Numbered from the stretch's first letter, positions 1 to 7,653 are shown. The stretch: DNA of 24,980 bases from an uncultured Candidatus Saccharibacteria bacterium (GCA_948944455.1 CARBES010000013.1:1-24980); one strand, 5' to 3'. Numbers and translations: made by a program. The notes: generated by a model not told the origin, from the sequence alone.

Positions 1-1
1 A

Positions 2-958
2 GTGGCTGATATGACGGAAGAAGAGAAGTTGAAGAGGTTTACGATAGCGGAGTGTACTGGGTTGAGCGGTAGCGATGAAGCAATTTGCTTAGGTAAATAT
101 TCTAGTTACTCATGGGATGAAGGAGAATTCGTGGTCGTGCACCCACTTGGACACAACTGGGCATTACAACAAAACAAAATGACTGCCGCAGAAGGCGGTT
201 TAGCCGGCTTTGCTGACCCTACGAATATGACAGTCGATGCCTTACAAGATTCGATGCTTATGAGTCCTGATGGTGTAATCGGTAAGGGTGGAGCTGTACT
301 GATGGACGTATCGGGACCCGAGTGGCAAGCTTCGAATGACCCTGACTTTACAAAAAATAACAATGGTTATGCTGTAAAAATCAATGATGATGTAAAGGTT
401 TACGATGGTCACTATTTGATGAGTAATTATTATCAAGGACTTGCTGCCACTGCGCAAACTGTGGCGGAAGCCGAAGCTGTCTCGACTACTGATCAGGTTA
501 TTCGGGGGTCAATTTGTCCTAAAAATTGGCAATTACCACTTAGCGGACAGGATTATAACGATACCAGTGGGAGCTTTTACAGCTTGTTATATCAATATAC
601 CAAGGAAAATGTTGAGTCTAATTTGCTAGCAGGGGCCGCTGTTAATAATGGGCATAGCCCGACTAATGGTCTAATTAAAACCTTGGATGATGGTTCCGAA
701 GTGGATATTGAGACCATTGCGACTGGTAATCCTTTCCATATGATACGGCCAGGTTCCGTTAATCCCTCAAACGGTAGTAACTATCTTGGTGCGACCACCG
801 TTGACGGCACTTATCGTTCCTCCGTGGTCAACACGGAAAGTTCAAACGTCTTATACAACCGTGTCTTGTTAACCTCTCCAGGCTATATTTATCTGTCATT
901 AAACTACCGGAGTGCAAATGGTTATTCTGTTCGCTGCCTTGTAAATACTGTGGAATAA
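2..958 (+). CDS. FISUMP-domain surface protein, 5' end cut by window
   Basis: The frame is open from the left edge to TAA at 956-958. The GTG at position 2 is only the first possible start in view, so the real N-terminus is probably upstream. Recognisable FISUMP (Fibrobacter succinogenes major paralogous) or DUF1566-like features are YYQGLAATAQT, then SICPKNWQLPLSG followed by SFYSLLYQY, and a C-terminal end of the NGYSVRCL type. Such proteins are usually secreted or lipid-anchored surface proteins in Saccharibacteria; no signal peptide is visible because the start is missing. The middle (about residues 30-120) matches nothing I recognise. Two shorter C-terminal relatives lie in this window near 10.0 and 19.7 kb. 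The family call is fairly sure, the function unknown. Confidence 0.6.
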   Translation: MADMTEEEKLKRFTIAECTGLSGSDEAICLGKYSSYSWDEGEFVVVHPLGHNWALQQNKMTAAEGGLAGFADPTNMTVDALQDSMLMSPDGVIGKGGAVLMDVSGPEWQASNDPDFTKNNNGYAVKINDDVKVYDGHYLMSNYYQGLAATAQTVAEAEAVSTTDQVIRGSICPKNWQLPLSGQDYNDTSGSFYSLLYQYTKENVESNLLAGAAVNNGHSPTNGLIKTLDDGSEVDIETIATGNPFHMIRPGSVNPSNGSNYLGATTVDGTYRSSVVNTESSNVLYNRVLLTSPGYIYLSLNYRSANGYSVRCLVNTVE

Positions 959-1102
959 TAATTAGCCTATCTGGACCTCGGATTCCGTGTTGCTATGGGT
1001 GCTGTCAGCTTCATAGCTCGTACCTTTACTGCTTATAGAAGCCTATTAGTGGCACGGCGTCTGGGGTTCAGAAGGTAATTATGTAAAAAAGAGCCTTCGA
1101 GC

Positions 1103-1125
1103 CACGCAAGCTGCGTGATTTTTCT
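1103..1125 (+). terminator. hairpin plus T-run after FISUMP gene
   Basis: CACGCA (1103-1108) pairs with TGCGTG (1112-1117) around a 3-base loop and is followed by ATTTTTCT. It lies about 145 bases after the FISUMP stop and is the nearest terminator-like structure. The stem is short, so the call is moderate. Confidence 0.5.
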
Positions 1126-1329
1126 CTAAAGACTCTAGACATAATCATTATTAGTTAGTAAAATTAAATTGGAATTAAGGTGACGCTACTTGTTGTTCAC
1201 GATAATTTTGAGTAATAATGGCGTCATTTTTTGATTGTTTAGCCTCTAGCTGATTAACTAAAATGCTCAACAACTTGTATTTTTAATCATGGCGTTTTGG
1301 ACGAAAGCTCGGCTGCTGGCGGGGAATGA
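1126..1329. other. intergenic stretch with a second hairpin
   Basis: No convincing gene lies between the FISUMP stop (958) and the FemAB promoter (1330). TGACGC (1181-1186) can pair with GCGTCA (1221-1226), followed by six T (1227-1232). TACT/AGTA can extend the stem inward, but the loop stays large. It could terminate an unseen short transcript or be a backup terminator for the upstream gene. Confidence 0.4.
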
Positions 1330-1338
1330 TGTTATAAT
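1330..1338 (+). promoter_or_regulatory. extended -10 promoter, leaderless start
   Basis: TGTTATAAT fits the extended -10 consensus TGnTATAAT. No good -35 is seen 16-18 bases upstream. The last base of the -10 is 1338 and the ATG begins at 1345, the usual position of the transcription start, so the mRNA probably has no 5' leader and no ribosome binding site. Confidence 0.7.
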
Positions 1339-1344
1339 GGATTT

Positions 1345-2442
1345 ATGGAATTTGTGGAGTTGACAGAGGCGGAATTCCGGAAGACGGAGTTTGGTTGTGA
1401 GAACTTTTTGCAGAGTGTCGAGATGTATCAGCGGTATCGTGACTTGGGGCGCGAGGCTTATCTTGTAGGAGTGAGGAGAGCCGAAGGGGAGAAAAAATTA
1501 CTGGCAACCGGTTTGATTTTGGGGCGAAATTGGCATTTTGGAAAGAAAACTTATCGGGTACCAGGGGGTTGGCTAATGGATTATGACGGCAAGGAGCGTC
1601 GGGAGATTTTGGCGTTTTTGACCAAAAAGGCGAAGGATTTTTGCCAAAAGAAAGATGGGGTTGTGCTGGAAGTTTCGCCGAATATCGTGAGCCAGACGCG
1701 TGATAGTAATAATCAAGTCATATCTGGTCCAGAACATCTAGCTGTGAAGCGAGAACTGCAGGATTTAGGATATAAATACCTTGGGGAATATGAGCAGTCG
1801 AAATGGATCTATGTGAAGGATTTAGGGGTAGAGACACCAGAGGAAATGCTAAAGGGGTTTCGGACGACACATCGGCAATTAATTCAAAAATCTCAGCGTG
1901 AAGGGGTACGTGTGCGCGAGTTAGGTGTAGATGAGCTGGGGATTTTGAAGAAAATTGCAGCTGAGGCGGGTGCGCGGCATGGATTCCAAGATCCGGAGAT
2001 GGAGTATTATCAGTCGATGAAACGGGCTTTTGGCGATAAGGTGAGATTTGTAGTGGCGGAATTACCAAAAGGGAGTCTAAGGGAGCAGGATCGAGAGAAA
2101 TATGCTGGCGAGGGAGAATATATTTCATTAGCGGCTTCGATGTTCGTAGAGGATAATCAGGAGATGGTCTATTTATATAGTGGGTCGCGGCGAGATTTGC
2201 AGCGGTATAACGGAGCTTATGCGATTCAATGGTGGGCACTAAACGAGGCGCTAGCGAAGGGAATAAAACGTTATAATTTTTATGGTGTGAAGCCGGTAGT
2301 GGGGAACGGGGTCTATAGTTTTAAGCAAGGTTTCCGGGGTCGAGTAGAGGAACTTTTGGGAACGTTTGCTTTGCCGATAGGGGTACTGGGGAAGTTTTAC
2401 GTGGCACGGTTGAAGTCGGTCGAATATGGTGAGGTTCATTAG
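1345..2442 (+). CDS. FemAB-family peptidoglycan aminoacyltransferase
   Basis: This 365-residue protein has the FemX/MurM-like layout, a tandem GNAT-like fold. Recognisable parts are the GFRTTHRQLIQKSQREGV segment (about residues 170-190), the YLYSGSRRD stretch and the C-terminal AIQWWALNEALAKGIKRYNF followed by FKQGFRGRVEELLGTF. Family members transfer amino acids from aminoacyl-tRNA to the lysine or ornithine of lipid II, building the interpeptide bridge at the cytoplasmic face. The start is set by the -10 seven bases upstream; there is no Shine-Dalgarno. It is probably monocistronic, since the next gene has its own promoter. Which amino acid is transferred cannot be told. The family is confident, the substrate is not. 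Confidence 0.85.
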   Translation: MEFVELTEAEFRKTEFGCENFLQSVEMYQRYRDLGREAYLVGVRRAEGEKKLLATGLILGRNWHFGKKTYRVPGGWLMDYDGKERREILAFLTKKAKDFCQKKDGVVLEVSPNIVSQTRDSNNQVISGPEHLAVKRELQDLGYKYLGEYEQSKWIYVKDLGVETPEEMLKGFRTTHRQLIQKSQREGVRVRELGVDELGILKKIAAEAGARHGFQDPEMEYYQSMKRAFGDKVRFVVAELPKGSLREQDREKYAGEGEYISLAASMFVEDNQEMVYLYSGSRRDLQRYNGAYAIQWWALNEALAKGIKRYNFYGVKPVVGNGVYSFKQGFRGRVEELLGTFALPIGVLGKFYVARLKSVEYGEVH

Positions 2443-2499
2443 TAGAGGCGGGCTGAATGAACTAAATTAAACGTTAGTGGTTAGTGTTGTAAAAATTAC

Positions 2500-2528
2500 T
2501 TGCTAAAACTGGTATAGGGGCGTATAAT
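2500..2528 (+). promoter_or_regulatory. sigma-70 promoter for regulator-recJ
   Basis: TTGCTA (2500-2505), a 17-base spacer and TATAAT (2523-2528). Transcription would start near 2535, leaving a short leader with a GAGAGGA ribosome binding site (2538-2544) ahead of ATG 2548. Confidence 0.65.
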
Positions 2529-2547
2529 TGAGGAAAAGAGAGGAATT

Positions 2548-2847
2548 ATGCTAGATATTTTTATTACATCACGGGTACGACGAAAGATTGTGGTGGTGTT
2601 CGCGAAATATCCAGATTTTAAGACGCATGTGCGGGCGCTTTCGAAACTAATTAAGGAAGATCCGGGCAATATTCAGCGTGAATTACAACGCCTAGAACGG
2701 GGTAGTTTCCTCATCATGACTCAGAAGGGGAATACACGGATTTATCAAATGAATAAGCAATTCCCGTTATTGAAAGAGTTGCAGAGCATGGTGATTAAAT
2801 CGCAACAGATGTCAAAAACTAATAAAGCTGACAAGACTATCGGGTGA
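2548..2847 (+). CDS. winged-helix transcriptional regulator (ArsR/MarR-like)
   Basis: A 99-residue protein consisting almost entirely of a winged helix. ALSKLIKEDPGNIQRELQRL (about residues 30-50) reads as helix-turn-helix with recognition helix, followed by the wing GSFLIMTQKGNTRIYQMN and a C-terminal dimerisation-type helix starting FPLLKELQSMV. The pattern resembles small ArsR-like regulators. No metal-binding cysteines are seen (there is no Cys in the protein), so metal sensing is unlikely. The gene overlaps recJ by 4 bases (GTGA), so the two are translationally coupled. The target is unknown; autoregulation of this operon is the simplest guess. Confidence 0.7.
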   Translation: MLDIFITSRVRRKIVVVFAKYPDFKTHVRALSKLIKEDPGNIQRELQRLERGSFLIMTQKGNTRIYQMNKQFPLLKELQSMVIKSQQMSKTNKADKTIG

Positions 2848-4490
2848 GTAAAATTTTAGAACAGCTATTGGCGAAGCGTGGTTTTGATCGCGCTTTTTTG
2901 GCGCCAAAATATGAAGATTCGGTTGATCCGTATCTGTTGCCAGATATAGAAAAAGCAGTTGGACGAGTGAAACAGGCTATGGCGCGGGGCGAACGAGTTC
3001 TGATTTATGGCGATTATGATGTGGACGGAGTGACGGCAAGTACGGCGCTATATGATGCCTTAAGTTTGGCTGGAGTGAAGGAAATCGAAATTATGTTGCC
3101 GAATCGTTTCACGGACGGCTATGGAATGAGTAAAAAAGTTGTTCAAAAAGTCGCCGAAACTCAGCAGAAAACTGAGGAGAAGCCGGTAACGTTAGTTTTT
3201 ACAGTGGATTGTGGAAGTCGGAATAATGGAATCGTAGCGGAGCTGAAAGCGTTAGGGGTAGATACGGTGGTAACGGATCATCATGAGTGTGGCGAGGAAC
3301 TGCCGGAGGCGATAGCAATAGTGAATCCGAAGCGGCGCGATTGGTTACCAGGGGAAGATGAGCTGGAGAAGGCTTTGGAATTGAGGGAATTAGCAGGGGT
3401 GGGAGTAGTGTTTAAGCTGGCGCAGGCACTAGTCAAAGCCGGGTTAGTTCCGAATGGGCAGGAAAAGTGGTTGTTGGATTTAGTTGCAATCGGCACAATC
3501 TGTGACAGCATGACGCTAACGGGTGAAAATCGTCGGCTTTGTCGTTATGGGATGCTGGTCCTAGAGAAGACGAGGCGACCAGGATTAAAAGAATTGATGT
3601 TGCTTGCAGGGGTAAAGAAGCTAGACAGCGAGGCGATCGGGTTTCAGATTGGTCCGCGGCTGAACGCGGCGGGACGGATGGATACAGCGGAGAAGGCTTT
3701 AGAACTTTTAATGGCAAAACGACGGCCAGTAGCGGCTCAACTTGCCCTGGAGCTGGAGACTTTGAATAAGGAACGTCGTAAGCAACAGCAGACAGCGATT
3801 AAGGAGATTGAGCAGCAGGGGATTAGTGACGATCCGGTGATTGTGGTCTCGGGAGAATGGCACGAGGGGATTTTGGGGATTATTGCGGGGCGATTGACGG
3901 AAAATTATCGACGACCGGCATTTGTTTTTGGTCCAACGGAAGGAATTTTGAAGGGGTCGGGGCGAAGTTTTGGCGATTTTAACTTGGCGACGGCGTTGGA
4001 TATTTGCCAGAAGTATATTATTGGTGGTGGCGGACATGCAGGGGCGTGCGGGGTGAAGTTGGCAGCAGATGGGCTGGAGGATTTCCGAACAGTAGTAAAT
4101 GAGTATTATCGGGCGCTAAATTTGCAGGATCAGGAACGTTTTTTGGAAACTGAGGCCGATGTGGTAGTGGAAGAGTTTGCCGAGTTGTCACTGGAGCTAA
4201 TTGAGGAGTTGAGTAAACTAGAGCCATATGGGCAGGGAAACGCCGAGCCAGTATTTTTGCTTTCGGGAGTGAGGGTAGTAGATGTGGGTAAGTTGGGCAC
4301 AGATGGACAACATCTGCGCTTGACGGTTTGGGACAAACAGGGCAAGAGCTTTAAACTGATGTGTTTTTATGCGCCGGAGGAATATCTGAAGTTGGGTGGT
4401 GGAGAGGTTATTGATGCTTGGATTACGCTAACGGAGAATGAGTTCCGAGGGATTCGAAGTGTCGAAGGAAGGATTGTAAAACTAGCATAA
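2844..4490 (+). CDS. recJ: single-strand-DNA exonuclease RecJ
   Basis: RecJ is a 5'-to-3' single-strand DNA exonuclease used in recombination and mismatch or base-excision repair. The DHH-family motifs are all visible: GDYDVDG at 56-62, VDCGS, TDHH with D145-H146-H147, GTICDSM, and the DHHA1 glycine-rich motif GGGGHAGACG from about 394. A C-terminal OB-like part with LEPYGQGNAEPVF completes the RecJ layout. At 548 residues it is near the usual bacterial length of 550-580. It starts at GTG inside the stop of the upstream regulator gene (4-base overlap). The structured element at 4501 begins right after its stop. Confidence 0.93.
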   Translation: MSKILEQLLAKRGFDRAFLAPKYEDSVDPYLLPDIEKAVGRVKQAMARGERVLIYGDYDVDGVTASTALYDALSLAGVKEIEIMLPNRFTDGYGMSKKVVQKVAETQQKTEEKPVTLVFTVDCGSRNNGIVAELKALGVDTVVTDHHECGEELPEAIAIVNPKRRDWLPGEDELEKALELRELAGVGVVFKLAQALVKAGLVPNGQEKWLLDLVAIGTICDSMTLTGENRRLCRYGMLVLEKTRRPGLKELMLLAGVKKLDSEAIGFQIGPRLNAAGRMDTAEKALELLMAKRRPVAAQLALELETLNKERRKQQQTAIKEIEQQGISDDPVIVVSGEWHEGILGIIAGRLTENYRRPAFVFGPTEGILKGSGRSFGDFNLATALDICQKYIIGGGGHAGACGVKLAADGLEDFRTVVNEYYRALNLQDQERFLETEADVVVEEFAELSLELIEELSKLEPYGQGNAEPVFLLSGVRVVDVGKLGTDGQHLRLTVWDKQGKSFKLMCFYAPEEYLKLGGGEVIDAWITLTENEFRGIRSVEGRIVKLA

Positions 4491-4500
4491 TAGGCAGCCG

Positions 4501-4614
4501 TGTTTCGTTTTTGATATTTTGGGAGACGTGTCGCTCAGGCCCGTCCTCACGGGCTTCGCGCACTGCATGCTCGCTAGCAAGCTCCGCACCCTCCCAAAAC
4601 ACCAAAAACAAACA
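4501..4614. repeat. structured element E1: conserved core, variable arms
   Basis: Arms GTTTTTGATATTTTGGGAG (4507-4525) and CTCCCAAAACACCAAAAAC (4591-4609) are inverted repeats with two mismatches; TGTTT/AAACA extends them to 4501-4614. The 65-base interior contains hairpin GCCCGT-CCTC-ACGGGC and aligns well with the interior of the element at 9784-9895, while the arms do not. The two mismatches become G-U pairs in the minus-strand RNA, so that strand would fold better. It sits 10 bases after recJ and before the rpsU terminator. Nature unknown: repeat family or structured RNA. Confidence 0.6.
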
Positions 4615-4662
4615 TGCTTACCATTTATACTTAACTTTACCTTGTTTCTTGGTGCAATAATA

Positions 4663-4694
4663 AAAATATCTCCACCGACCGGTGGAGATATTTT
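4663..4694. terminator. bidirectional terminator between recJ and rpsU
   Basis: A perfect 14-bp stem (4663-4676 with 4681-4694), loop GACC, with A-runs on one side and T-runs on the other, so it can stop transcription from both directions. The rpsU stop codon (4693-4695) overlaps the base of the stem. Confidence 0.85.
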
Positions 4695-4911
4695 ATTTGA
4701 GCCCTAGGCGCATACGCTCGGCTTTTTCAGCTCGGCGCGCCTCGCGAATGATTGCCTTATTGCGACGTTCGCGCTTAGAAATCGGCTTCGAAAAACGTAG
4801 CTGCGACTTCTTGAGGGGCATGATACCACTCTGCAAAACCTTGCGATTGAAGCGGCGGATTAGGTTCTCGTTCGCCTCGTTCTGGTCTTTTCTAGTAACT
4901 TTGATTGCCAT
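4693..4911 (-). CDS. rpsU: 30S ribosomal protein bS21
   Basis: A 72-residue, very basic protein. N-terminal MAIKVTRKDQNEANENLIRR followed by FNRKVLQSGIM and FSKPISKRERRNKA is characteristic of bS21, which binds the 30S platform near the anti-Shine-Dalgarno and helps initiation. Length is normal for the family. It is transcribed alone on the minus strand, divergent from adk and convergent with recJ. Its -10 lies only 9 bases before the ATG, so the mRNA leader is about 3 bases. Confidence 0.93.
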   Translation of the reverse strand: MAIKVTRKDQNEANENLIRRFNRKVLQSGIMPLKKSQLRFSKPISKRERRNKAIIREARRAEKAERMRLGLK

Positions 4912-4920
4912 ATGCCCTGT

Positions 4921-4929
4921 ATTATAGCA
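4921..4929 (-). promoter_or_regulatory. extended -10 promoter of rpsU
   Basis: On the minus strand the sequence reads TGCTATAAT. The expected start near 4914 leaves a leader of about 3 bases before the ATG at 4911. The divergent adk -10 lies about 40 bases away. Confidence 0.65.
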
Positions 4930-4959
4930 AAGTTTTCTCTATTTGCCAAGACTTATTTA

Positions 4960-4968
4960 TGCTATAAT
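4960..4968 (+). promoter_or_regulatory. extended -10 promoter of adk-map
   Basis: TGCTATAAT at 4960-4968. The predicted start (about 4975) coincides with AAAGGAAG, which serves as the ribosome binding site for ATG 4986. No clear -35 is seen. Confidence 0.65.
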
Positions 4969-4985
4969 GAGATGAAAGGAAGAAG

Positions 4986-5528
4986 ATGATTATATTAATG
5001 GGCTTGGCGGGCTCGGGCAAGAGTACGCAGGGGAAAAAATTAGCAGAGTTGACTGGTCGAGTATGGATCTCGGCAGGACAAGTGTTGCGCGACGCGAATG
5101 ATCCAGAAATTAGCCGAATTCAAGAGTCGGGTAAACTAGTCGATGATATGTTAACCGTGAAATTGATGGCTGAAAAAATGGCCGAAGTAGTACGGAGTGG
5201 TCGCGATGCGATTTTGGATGGCTTCCCGCGCGACGTTGAACAAGCGGAATGGATCGCGGAAAATATCGCTGAGGTGATGCAGCTAGTCGTGATTATTGAA
5301 GTGCCGAAGGAAGAGCTTTATAAGCGGCTAGAGTTGCGGGGTCGAGCGGATGACCTTGATAGGGGTGCAATAGAGGAGCGTTTTCGAATTATTGAACAAA
5401 ATATTTATTCAGTTTGTGAGATATTATCGGCTAAGGGCGTGAAAATTACGAAGATTGACGGAACAGGGACGCCGGACGAGGTTTTTGAGCGTCTAAAAGC
5501 GGTAGTAACGGAGGTAGAAAGTGAGTAA
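4986..5528 (+). CDS. adk: adenylate kinase-type NMP kinase, short LID
   Basis: Converts AMP plus ATP to two ADP. The P-loop is GLAGSGKST (about residues 6-14). The NMP-binding signature LDGFPRDVEQAEW (canonical LDGFPRT..QA) and the RGRADD arginine-aspartate motif are present. At 180 residues it is shorter than the common 210-220-residue bacterial enzyme. Between the last core strand and RADD there is essentially no LID insertion, so it has the short-lid form seen in eukaryotic cytosolic AK1 and UMP/CMP kinases. It overlaps map by 8 bases, a common bacterial pairing. UMP/CMP kinase activity cannot be excluded. Confidence 0.82.
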   Translation: MIILMGLAGSGKSTQGKKLAELTGRVWISAGQVLRDANDPEISRIQESGKLVDDMLTVKLMAEKMAEVVRSGRDAILDGFPRDVEQAEWIAENIAEVMQLVVIIEVPKEELYKRLELRGRADDLDRGAIEERFRIIEQNIYSVCEILSAKGVKITKIDGTGTPDEVFERLKAVVTEVESE

Positions 5529-6306
5529 AAAACTTATACAAGATAGTGAGAGTCTGGCAGAGTTGGAGAAGAAAATTACCGCTATGCGTAAAGGAGGGAA
5601 GATTTTAGGGGGAGTCTTGAGAGATTTGAAAGCTTACGTAAAACCGGGGATGACTGGTAAGGAAATTGATGCTTGGGTAAGGAAGACGATCGAGGCACGC
5701 GGAGCGAAGGTGGCTTATGATTTTCTAGAAGAGAAGTTCCCAGGGGCAATTTGTATTTCAGTGAACGATGCTTTGGTGCATGGGGCACCGACTGATGAGC
5801 CGCTTGAAGAAGGTGATAAGGTGAGCTTCGATCTCGATGTACTGTATGACGGTTATTATACTGATTCAGCCTTCACAATGATCGTGGGAGGGAAGGGTTC
5901 ACCGGCGGTAAAACAGATGATTCAGACGACCGAAAAATCGATGTGGGCAGGAATTGATGTGGTGCGGGCAGGTGCGAAGATTGGCGATATTGGTTACGCA
6001 GTGGAGAAGGTCTTGCGTAAGGGGAAGCTTGGAGTGATTGAGAACTATGTTGGGCATGGAATTGGTAGGACTATGCACGAGAAACCGTGGGTGCCGAATT
6101 ATGGAATTAGGGGACATGGCTACACGCTTAAAGTGGGCGATACAATTTGTATTGAACCAATGTCGTGTCTCGGTAAGCCATCAAACTACGTTGATAAGGA
6201 TAGCGATTGGACCGTACGAATGAAGGATGGGTCGATTGGTTGTCACTGTGAACATACAGTGCTGGTAACCGAAGATGGTTGCGAGGTGTTGACGCTACCG
6301 GATTAG
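5521..6306 (+). CDS. map: methionine aminopeptidase type I
   Basis: Removes the initiator methionine from nascent proteins. The metal ligands of the pita-bread fold are in place: both aspartates in FDLDVLYDGYYTDSA, the histidine in GHGIGRTMHEKPWVPNYG, and the glutamates in CIEPM and CEHTVLV; the substrate-contacting histidine is in LVHGAPT. At 261 residues it is the usual length, with no N-terminal zinc-finger extension. It starts at GTG 5521 with GGAGGT six bases upstream, overlapping the end of adk, so the two are co-expressed. The ftsA promoter -35 lies inside its last codons. Confidence 0.93.
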   Translation: MSKKLIQDSESLAELEKKITAMRKGGKILGGVLRDLKAYVKPGMTGKEIDAWVRKTIEARGAKVAYDFLEEKFPGAICISVNDALVHGAPTDEPLEEGDKVSFDLDVLYDGYYTDSAFTMIVGGKGSPAVKQMIQTTEKSMWAGIDVVRAGAKIGDIGYAVEKVLRKGKLGVIENYVGHGIGRTMHEKPWVPNYGIRGHGYTLKVGDTICIEPMSCLGKPSNYVDKDSDWTVRMKDGSIGCHCEHTVLVTEDGCEVLTLPD

Positions 6307-6318
6307 CGGTGATATAAT
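6289..6318 (+). promoter_or_regulatory. ftsA promoter, leaderless
   Basis: TTGACG (6289-6294) within the 3' end of map, an 18-base spacer and extended -10 TGATATAAT (6310-6318). ATG begins at 6325, seven bases after the -10, so transcription should start on the initiation codon itself. Confidence 0.75.
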
Positions 6319-6324
6319 AAGCTT

Positions 6325-7551
6325 ATGGATGAAATTTCACGCTACGTAGCTGGGGTTGACGTCGGGACGGCGAACGTTCGGGCGGTGGTTGCGAGTATTA
6401 GCGCGAATGGGCAGCTAAATGTGATTGGTTACGGTGAGGCGCCGAATTCTGGTATGCGTCGTGGGGTAGTGGCGAACTTGGCTGGACCACAGCAGGCTAT
6501 TAATAAGGTGCTCTGTGACGTCGAGCGAATGAGCGGCTATAATGTGAACTCGGCAGCTTTTTCGATTAATGGTTCACAAATTATTTCGACGCGGACAGAG
6601 GGGATGATTGCGGTAGGGGCGATCGAACACGAGATCAACATTGATGATTTGGAGCGGGTGGAGGAAGTAGCGCTCCAGGGGCGAACTTCTCCGAATCATC
6701 GTGTGCTTAGAGTGGTGCCGTTGCAGTTTATTTTAGACGGGCAGGGTGGTATTAAGGACCCGTTAGGGATGACCGGTTCACGGTTGGAGATGCAAGCGAA
6801 TGTTGTATCAACAATTACGCCGAACTATGACAATCTTTGTAAGGTGGCGGAACTTGCGAATGCAACAGCTGAGCAGGTGGTACCAAGCGCGATTGCGGCG
6901 GCACGTGCGGTCTTAACGGAACGCCAGATGGAAAATGGCGTTGCAGTAGTAGATATTGGCGCGGCGACGACAGGAGTGGCAATTTTTGAGGAAAATGATT
7001 TGCAATATATTGGTGTAGTGCCGGTTGGTTCGAATAACATTACGAACGATTTGGCTGTGATGCTGGCGATTGATACGGAGATTGCAGAAGAGATCAAGCG
7101 ACGCTTTGCGACGGGGAATTTTGGTGAGAGCGAGAGCCCGGTTGTGATTCGTTGGCGTGGTAAAGAGTTGCGTTTTGAACGCGATCAAATTGACGAGGTG
7201 GTGCAGGCGCGGTTGGAGGAGATTTTGGAGTTGGTGCGCAAAGAACTAAAGAAGGCGCGTTACGAGCAAAGGCTTCCGGAAGGAGTGGTTTTGACGGGCG
7301 GTGGTGCACGGATGCGAGATATTGAAAAATTTGTGCGAGCAACTCTGAATACGTCGGTGAAGATTGGGGCACCGGCTGGGTTGACAGGAGTAACAGATGC
7401 CGTTGAGCGACCAGAGTATGCGACGGCCGTAGGTCTGATGTTGATGGCAGCGGATGGTGGGGGAAGTGGTGTGCCAAAGAAGATGCAGAAAAAATCGAAA
7501 AAATCAGGTAAGAAGGGCGGTTTTTTCAAGAAAGTGTTGGGGAAGTTTTAA
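6325..7551 (+). CDS. ftsA: cell division protein FtsA
   Basis: An actin-fold ATPase that anchors FtsZ filaments to the membrane. N-terminal phosphate-1 motif AGVDVGTANVRAVVA, phosphate-2 motif VVDIGAATTGVAIFEEN (about residues 208-224), the SHS2/1C region between them, and the adenosine motif VVLTGGGARMRDIEKF. A flexible lysine-rich linker leads to a C-terminal amphipathic helix, GGFFKKVLGKF, the expected membrane-targeting sequence. Length (408) is normal. It is followed by a terminator-like hairpin and a separate ftsZ promoter, so ftsA and ftsZ can be controlled apart. Confidence 0.93.
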   Translation: MDEISRYVAGVDVGTANVRAVVASISANGQLNVIGYGEAPNSGMRRGVVANLAGPQQAINKVLCDVERMSGYNVNSAAFSINGSQIISTRTEGMIAVGAIEHEINIDDLERVEEVALQGRTSPNHRVLRVVPLQFILDGQGGIKDPLGMTGSRLEMQANVVSTITPNYDNLCKVAELANATAEQVVPSAIAAARAVLTERQMENGVAVVDIGAATTGVAIFEENDLQYIGVVPVGSNNITNDLAVMLAIDTEIAEEIKRRFATGNFGESESPVVIRWRGKELRFERDQIDEVVQARLEEILELVRKELKKARYEQRLPEGVVLTGGGARMRDIEKFVRATLNTSVKIGAPAGLTGVTDAVERPEYATAVGLMLMAADGGGSGVPKKMQKKSKKSGKKGGFFKKVLGKF

Positions 7552-7592
7552 GGTTATTTTAAGATAAGCTTAAGCTTTTATAAAAATTGAGT

Positions 7593-7630
7593 AAAAAAGT
7601 TGTTCAGGGGAGGGTGTTCCAGACTTTTTT
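7593..7630 (+). terminator. possible ftsA terminator
   Basis: AAAAAAGT (7593-7600) pairs with ACTTTTTT (7623-7630) around a 22-base G-rich loop. An A-run and T-run bracket the loop, but the stem is AT-rich and the loop large, so read-through into ftsZ is likely. Confidence 0.35.
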
Positions 7631-7653
7631 GACGAAAAATAGGGAAGAACTGG

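Noticed and set aside
4423..4611. Minus-strand frame of 62 codons across element E1
   Set aside because: It covers the end of recJ and the structured element, lacks a ribosome binding site, and its sequence is explained by the conserved inverted-repeat core.
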